Of a stretch of DNA of 64,000 bases, positions 60,185-64,000 are shown piece after piece; position 1 is the first letter of the stretch; the number at the start of each line of letters is the position of its first letter. The position numbers and the translations under genes are program-made. Below the pieces are notes generated by a model. That model did no database searches, was not told the DNA's origin, and was given only the letters and a program-made list of their open reading frames with translations. Source of the stretch: Bythopirellula sp041737835 (GTDB taxonomy: Bacteria > Planctomycetota > Planctomycetia > Pirellulales > Lacipirellulaceae); NCBI GenBank assembly GCA_041737835.1, contig JBGSQY010000072.1; one strand, 5' to 3'.

Positions 60185-63100
60185 ATGCGGCCTACCGAAA
60201 GCTGGAGAATCCGAATGCCGCATCAGACAACTAGGCGATTCAGAAGACTTCGATCTAAAAATCAATCGACCTCTCGGTATCGACAAGTAGTGGCGACGTT
60301 TCTAGCAGCTGTAGCGATGCTCATCTCGCCAGCTTGCGCCCTCGAATATGTCTGGACCGCTGGAGGGCATATCGATGCCAATTACATCGGCCTGACCGCG
60401 CCTCTCTACCCCGGAATTGATCCCGCACCAGAGAGCACTGATTGGCACGACCGCGACGGGTCGTTCCTATCCAACTGGGATCGTGCGGACAACGGCCCAC
60501 CTTTCGGGCCTTTCACGGCGAACGATACGCTTATTTTCCGTGACGTCGAGGGAGCTAACCGTTTCCATCCGAGCGCGCGACAAGACTTCACCATTGGCGC
60601 GCTGGTGATCGATCGCGATCGAGAGATCATTCTTGATTCGGCGGTCAACGACGGCGGGGTCCTTAGGCGGGCTCTCCTCACGATTGCGTCGGGTGACCTC
60701 ACGATCATGGCGGCAAACGCAGACGGCACTGCACCGCTTAAGACCATCATCGGGTTGGACCTGCAACTGGGCCCAGGCGCCGTTTGGAAGGAAGACGGCA
60801 TTTTCTCAGATGGTCCTTCTCAACTCGATGTTTGGGGCAATGTGAGCGGCTCGGATCTGCACTTTGAAAGGCTGCCCAACATCAATCTGTACAGCAGTAC
60901 GCTCAACTTCACCGGGAAGCTCTCGACTGACGCCCCGAAGCTCACTCGCTTCAGCGGCTCGACGCAAGTAGGCGAAATTGAAGTCCAGGACGGGGCGAAC
61001 ATGATTTTTCATCAGCAAACAGTTCCGTCCGCGTCGACCGATCTTACGCTCAACTCCACAGATTTTCGTATCAGTGACAGTTCGAAGTTCACGAGTTTGG
61101 CGACCATGGGGAACGTCTTCAAAGATCTCCGGATGCATGCGGTAAGAAGTGCGCCAGTTCTCGAAATTCAAGGCCCGTTGAGCGTTGCGAGCGTCACGAT
61201 CACTCAGCAGGCACAAATCGCCGAGGTAGCTTCGACAATCCAGTATGCTGCCGGGGCGCCTGCCGACGGAAGCTCCTACTTGTCGATTGCCCCCAGTCCG
61301 ATCGATGGCATGTCCCGCATCACCTTTCAGTACGATGCGATACCCGTCAACTCGTCGTTTCAAAATGCCGGGCTGATTAACGTGCCAATCAACGCCAACA
61401 AGCTACTGATCGAGGCTAGCGAGTCGACAGGTGCAGGTGCACTCTCGCGTGGTTTGCAGCTGGCTGGTACAGGCTCGAACCAAATCAATGAGACGTTCAT
61501 CAAGTCGACTACGCTGCTGCTCAATCGAACCAACGGGCCAGAAACTCTCCGCGATGTGACAGTGGGCTACGAAGGCGTGCAAGCGAAGTTATTTAGCGTG
61601 CGGGGCCATCAAATTAAAGACGACGCCACCGTCACGATCAACGCGAATAGCTTTTGGGAAATCGGCGGCGAGTCACCGGAGACGATCAAGGAACTGGTCA
61701 TCAACGGCGGCGTGCTACAAGGGACTCGCAATTTCTATCTCGGGCCCGTCACGAGCAGCGCGCCGACAATCGGACTGCAGAACTCGCGGGTCACGTCGCA
61801 TTCGGGCGCGGGCCAAATCAATGGCAACCTCCAAGCCAGCAGCGCGATGACCTTCGACATCGCCGGCGGCGCGTCGCTGCTGCTCGATGGCACGGCGACT
61901 TCGCCAGGCGTCAACAAGCTGGGCGGCGGAAATCTCATCCTCGGCCCCAATGCCCGTCTCTACGATGCCGTAAGCGTCACCGCTGGCACGTTAACCAGCA
62001 ATGCGTCGAATCTGATTGCGGATACCAGCGCCGTCACCCTCAGCGGTTCGACTTGGGACCTTAAAGGCCAAACCGAGGCCGTTGCTTCGCTCTCATTGAC
62101 TGGCTCTAGCCTTACCACGACCAACACAACGCGCGGCACTCTCCACTTGCCGACCAACATCGATCACGTCGTTGCGCTGCACGGAAACAATCAGATTAAT
62201 GCCAACCTCAGCGTTGGCGAGCGAATATTAACGCTTCCGACCGAGAGCGGGCGCGTAACGACCTACAGCGGCACAATCACAGCCGGCGCCATCCTCAAGA
62301 ACGGCGGCGGCACGCTAATTCTCAACGGCGCTACCTTGCCCGACACAAACCTGTTTGGTGGAACGATTCGCGCGGCCACCGCCCCGTCGACGATCGGCGG
62401 GCTATTTGGCTACACCGGTACCGTCCAAGCCGACACCACACTCTATATCAACGCACCGGCGACGCTGCCCGCTCAAGAGTTCACAGGCGCGCTAACGGGA
62501 GTCGGTCTCCTCTCCTTCGGCGGAACTGGGTTGAACATGACCCTCGGTGGATCGACGCCAAGTACGCTTAGTTTTATGGAAGTGACGAGCGGTACCTTAC
62601 GATTGAATAAGCCCGCGGGCGTCAACGCAGTCGGCGGTGTGTTAGCGATCGGCAGCGGCGCCACGCTAGTTACAAATAACAGCAACCAGTTCGGTAGCAC
62701 TGTCGACGTGCAAATTGATGGGGAAACACAGTTTGGCACGACCTCACAAACGTTTAGGCACCTCAGTATTCGCGGTACGGACACCAATCTGGCTTTTGTG
62801 CGAGCTCACGATGGCATATCTGTGCAGAACGGCTCGTTAACCGGGAGGGCCATCATCACCGGCTCTGGTTTGGACCTTATCGCGGGCGAGGCTCGTATCG
62901 AAGGATCGGTATTTGGTGATAGCTCGATCGACGCGCAATCGTCACTAGAAGTTTTCAACGCCGATCCTGCAAACGTCGATTTGAGCTTCGGCAACCGCCT
63001 GATGGCTGAAGATGGCAGCACTATCCGATTCGACTTCGATAGCACGCTAACCGGCCCATTGCTCACTGTCGGTGGCGGATTTCTGGCTGGCACACCGAAC

Positions 63101-63628
63101 GTCATCACAATCGGGGGCGTGCCGACATTTACTCAGATGCAAGACTCTATCAATATCGATCTCTCCGAAGTCGAATCTCTCAATGCGGGAGTCTACAATC
63201 TCATCGATTTTAGCGCGGCACCGTATTCAATTCCCGGAGTCTCGGGCAGCCACTATCCAGATATAGATAATTTCAATCTCACAGGAGCCCCGGGCGTCGG
63301 CGCCCTTCGCATCACAGCCAACGTCCTGCAGTTTGTCTTAGAAGGTCCTGGCAATGCGGACTTCGACGAAGATGGCGACGTGGATGGTCGCGACTTCCTT
63401 ACTTGGCAACGACGCGTTGGTCTAAACTCAGGCGCGACACTCGCCGATGGAGACGCCAATGGTGATGGCCAGGTCAATCAAGCTGACTTGCATATCTGGC
63501 AACAACAGTACGGTCAACCGACTGGGGTCTCAGCCCTGACACAAGTACCTGAGCCTTCCTGCTTGCTGCTAACAATCTCACTACTCGGGATCTTAACCCG
63601 ATTCAGGCCAAGTTTCATTGATTGCTGA
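60185..63628 (+). CDS. PEP-CTERM autotransporter-repeat protein with dockerin-like domain
   Basis: This 1147-residue exported protein has a signal region (VVATFLAAVAMLISPACALE), a long beta-helical body rich in Asn, Gly, Ser and Thr with autotransporter-associated strand repeats (GGGNLILGPNARLYD, AVTAGTLTSN-like turns, GGGTLILNGATLP), two acidic dockerin-like EF-hand motifs (DFDEDGDVDGRDFLTWQR and DANGDGQVNQADLHIWQQQ) and a PEP-CTERM tail VPEPSCLLLTISLLGILTR. The start may be the ATG at 60185 or 60215. It is the right-hand neighbour of the divergent sigma factor, but functional linkage is not shown. Confidence 0.87.
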   Translation: MRPTESWRIRMPHQTTRRFRRLRSKNQSTSRYRQVVATFLAAVAMLISPACALEYVWTAGGHIDANYIGLTAPLYPGIDPAPESTDWHDRDGSFLSNWDRADNGPPFGPFTANDTLIFRDVEGANRFHPSARQDFTIGALVIDRDREIILDSAVNDGGVLRRALLTIASGDLTIMAANADGTAPLKTIIGLDLQLGPGAVWKEDGIFSDGPSQLDVWGNVSGSDLHFERLPNINLYSSTLNFTGKLSTDAPKLTRFSGSTQVGEIEVQDGANMIFHQQTVPSASTDLTLNSTDFRISDSSKFTSLATMGNVFKDLRMHAVRSAPVLEIQGPLSVASVTITQQAQIAEVASTIQYAAGAPADGSSYLSIAPSPIDGMSRITFQYDAIPVNSSFQNAGLINVPINANKLLIEASESTGAGALSRGLQLAGTGSNQINETFIKSTTLLLNRTNGPETLRDVTVGYEGVQAKLFSVRGHQIKDDATVTINANSFWEIGGESPETIKELVINGGVLQGTRNFYLGPVTSSAPTIGLQNSRVTSHSGAGQINGNLQASSAMTFDIAGGASLLLDGTATSPGVNKLGGGNLILGPNARLYDAVSVTAGTLTSNASNLIADTSAVTLSGSTWDLKGQTEAVASLSLTGSSLTTTNTTRGTLHLPTNIDHVVALHGNNQINANLSVGERILTLPTESGRVTTYSGTITAGAILKNGGGTLILNGATLPDTNLFGGTIRAATAPSTIGGLFGYTGTVQADTTLYINAPATLPAQEFTGALTGVGLLSFGGTGLNMTLGGSTPSTLSFMEVTSGTLRLNKPAGVNAVGGVLAIGSGATLVTNNSNQFGSTVDVQIDGETQFGTTSQTFRHLSIRGTDTNLAFVRAHDGISVQNGSLTGRAIITGSGLDLIAGEARIEGSVFGDSSIDAQSSLEVFNADPANVDLSFGNRLMAEDGSTIRFDFDSTLTGPLLTVGGGFLAGTPNVITIGGVPTFTQMQDSINIDLSEVESLNAGVYNLIDFSAAPYSIPGVSGSHYPDIDNFNLTGAPGVGALRITANVLQFVLEGPGNADFDEDGDVDGRDFLTWQRRVGLNSGATLADGDANGDGQVNQADLHIWQQQYGQPTGVSALTQVPEPSCLLLTISLLGILTRFRPSFIDC

Positions 63629-64000
63629 GAGTATTCATTGTTATTGCCCAGGTGATCAGGCCTCGACTGGACGTGTTAGCAGACACAAATATCTGAAACG
63701 CCGTCTGCACAGTGTCTGCATTTGGTACGGCCACTTCCAAAATTTTTGGGTCAATCAATGCTAGAAGTTGCCAAATTGTGTCATTCAATTAGAGGCTGCG
63801 GGTTACAAACCCGCAACTCTAGTCGACATAAGTGCCTTTTTACTAATGGCATACAAACAGGAGTGGAGGCGGCGGGAATCGAAGGCGAAGCTGATTTTGC
63901 CGCAACTCACGTTAGCGAAATCGTTTGCGACTCAGAGCCTACCCCCAGCGCTGCAAATGTGCTGCATAGCAGCGACACAACCTCGCGCTTGCTGACATCG
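63629..64000. other. Intergenic end of window, with hairpin and tRNA-like fragment
   Basis: No credible gene is seen. A perfect 8-bp hairpin TGCGGGTT-ACA-AACCCGCA is at 63797-63815. Bases 63864-63883 match, on the minus strand, the last 20 bases of a tRNA/tmRNA T-arm and acceptor end (TTCGATTCCCGCCGCCTCCA). The partner part of the T stem is absent, so no RNA gene is called. Confidence 0.5.

Noticed and set aside
63768..63995. 75-codon open frame at the right edge
   Set aside because: It runs through a hairpin and a tRNA-like fragment, has no ribosome site and shows no protein-like pattern.
1..64000. CRISPR arrays, rRNA and complete tRNA genes
   Set aside because: No regularly spaced direct repeats, rRNA-like stretches or full cloverleaf sequences were found by eye.

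Overview
The window reads as chromosomal DNA of a planctomycete, most likely a Pirellulales/Lacipirellulaceae-type bacterium. This rests on gene content, not on a marker gene. It has three PEP-CTERM secreted proteins, two of them with dockerin-like 'DGDVDGRDFL.WQR' repeats. It also has a DUF1559 pseudopilin, an SHD1-domain secreted protein, and an ECF sigma factor overlapping a Ser/Thr kinase with a WD40-type tail. Many short operons and dispersed hairpin repeats lie between genes. No rRNA gene, complete tRNA gene or CRISPR array was seen.

Layout. 1-4.2 kb: end of an ABC ATPase gene, folD and pgpA (minus), and an assimilatory sulfite reductase. 4.2-10 kb: a palindrome-rich non-coding stretch, a beta-hydroxyacid dehydrogenase, a degenerate receiver protein, a GxxExxY nuclease-like gene boxed by perfect 27-bp inverted repeats, a MazG-like pyrophosphohydrolase, an ATP-grasp/phosphoesterase pair and rimI. 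10-19.5 kb: three small envelope proteins, a family 2 glycosyltransferase, a PIN toxin-antitoxin pair, a GNAT protein, an SDR epimerase, phosphofructokinase, an apparently inserted secreted-protein gene and a PQQ-propeller protein. 19.8-32.1 kb: a 1340-residue protein of unknown function, a DUF2130 nuclease-like protein, an ExeA-like ATPase, rsmE, an SHD1 protein, and pyruvate carboxylase overlapping convergently with its biotin ligase birA. 32.1-38.8 kb (minus): a histidine kinase, a four-gene fatty-acid-type operon (hotdog, ACP, hotdog, ketosynthase), and an Rrf2 regulator downstream of cysH. 39-51 kb: two small secreted proteins, a GH9 cellulase fused to a NodB-like deacetylase domain, the complete ligase-associated DNA repair cassette (exonuclease, ATP-dependent ligase, Lhr-like helicase, PdeM) and a hybrid kinase with an ethylene-receptor-like membrane domain. 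51-64 kb: divergent PEP-CTERM genes around a 1-kb regulatory region, a DUF1559 protein, a cluster of broken genes (GH29 fucosidase, aldose epimerase, kinase-WD40), an ECF sigma factor and a 1147-residue autotransporter-repeat PEP-CTERM protein.

How genes connect. Sulfite reductase (2.1 kb) and CysH (37.9 kb) are successive steps of sulfate assimilation, and the Rrf2 gene after cysH suggests sulfur- or Fe-S-responsive control. BirA supplies the biotinyl group that pyruvate carboxylase needs. The four repair genes are translationally coupled by 1-4 nt overlaps. The region from 56.5 to 59.4 kb is decaying: three genes are truncated or frameshifted, with abrupt junctions.

The most notable observations are the inverted-repeat-bounded nuclease cassette (6990-7440), a duplicated pfk 3' end flanking a foreign-looking gene (16976-18110), an ethylene-receptor-like sensor (48994-51039), a regulatory region with three LacI/cre-like operators plus a hairpin-rich leader (52230-53020), a palindromic repeat inserted in frame inside the DNA ligase gene (45025-45044), and a cluster of mutually exclusive palindromes at 4757-4880.
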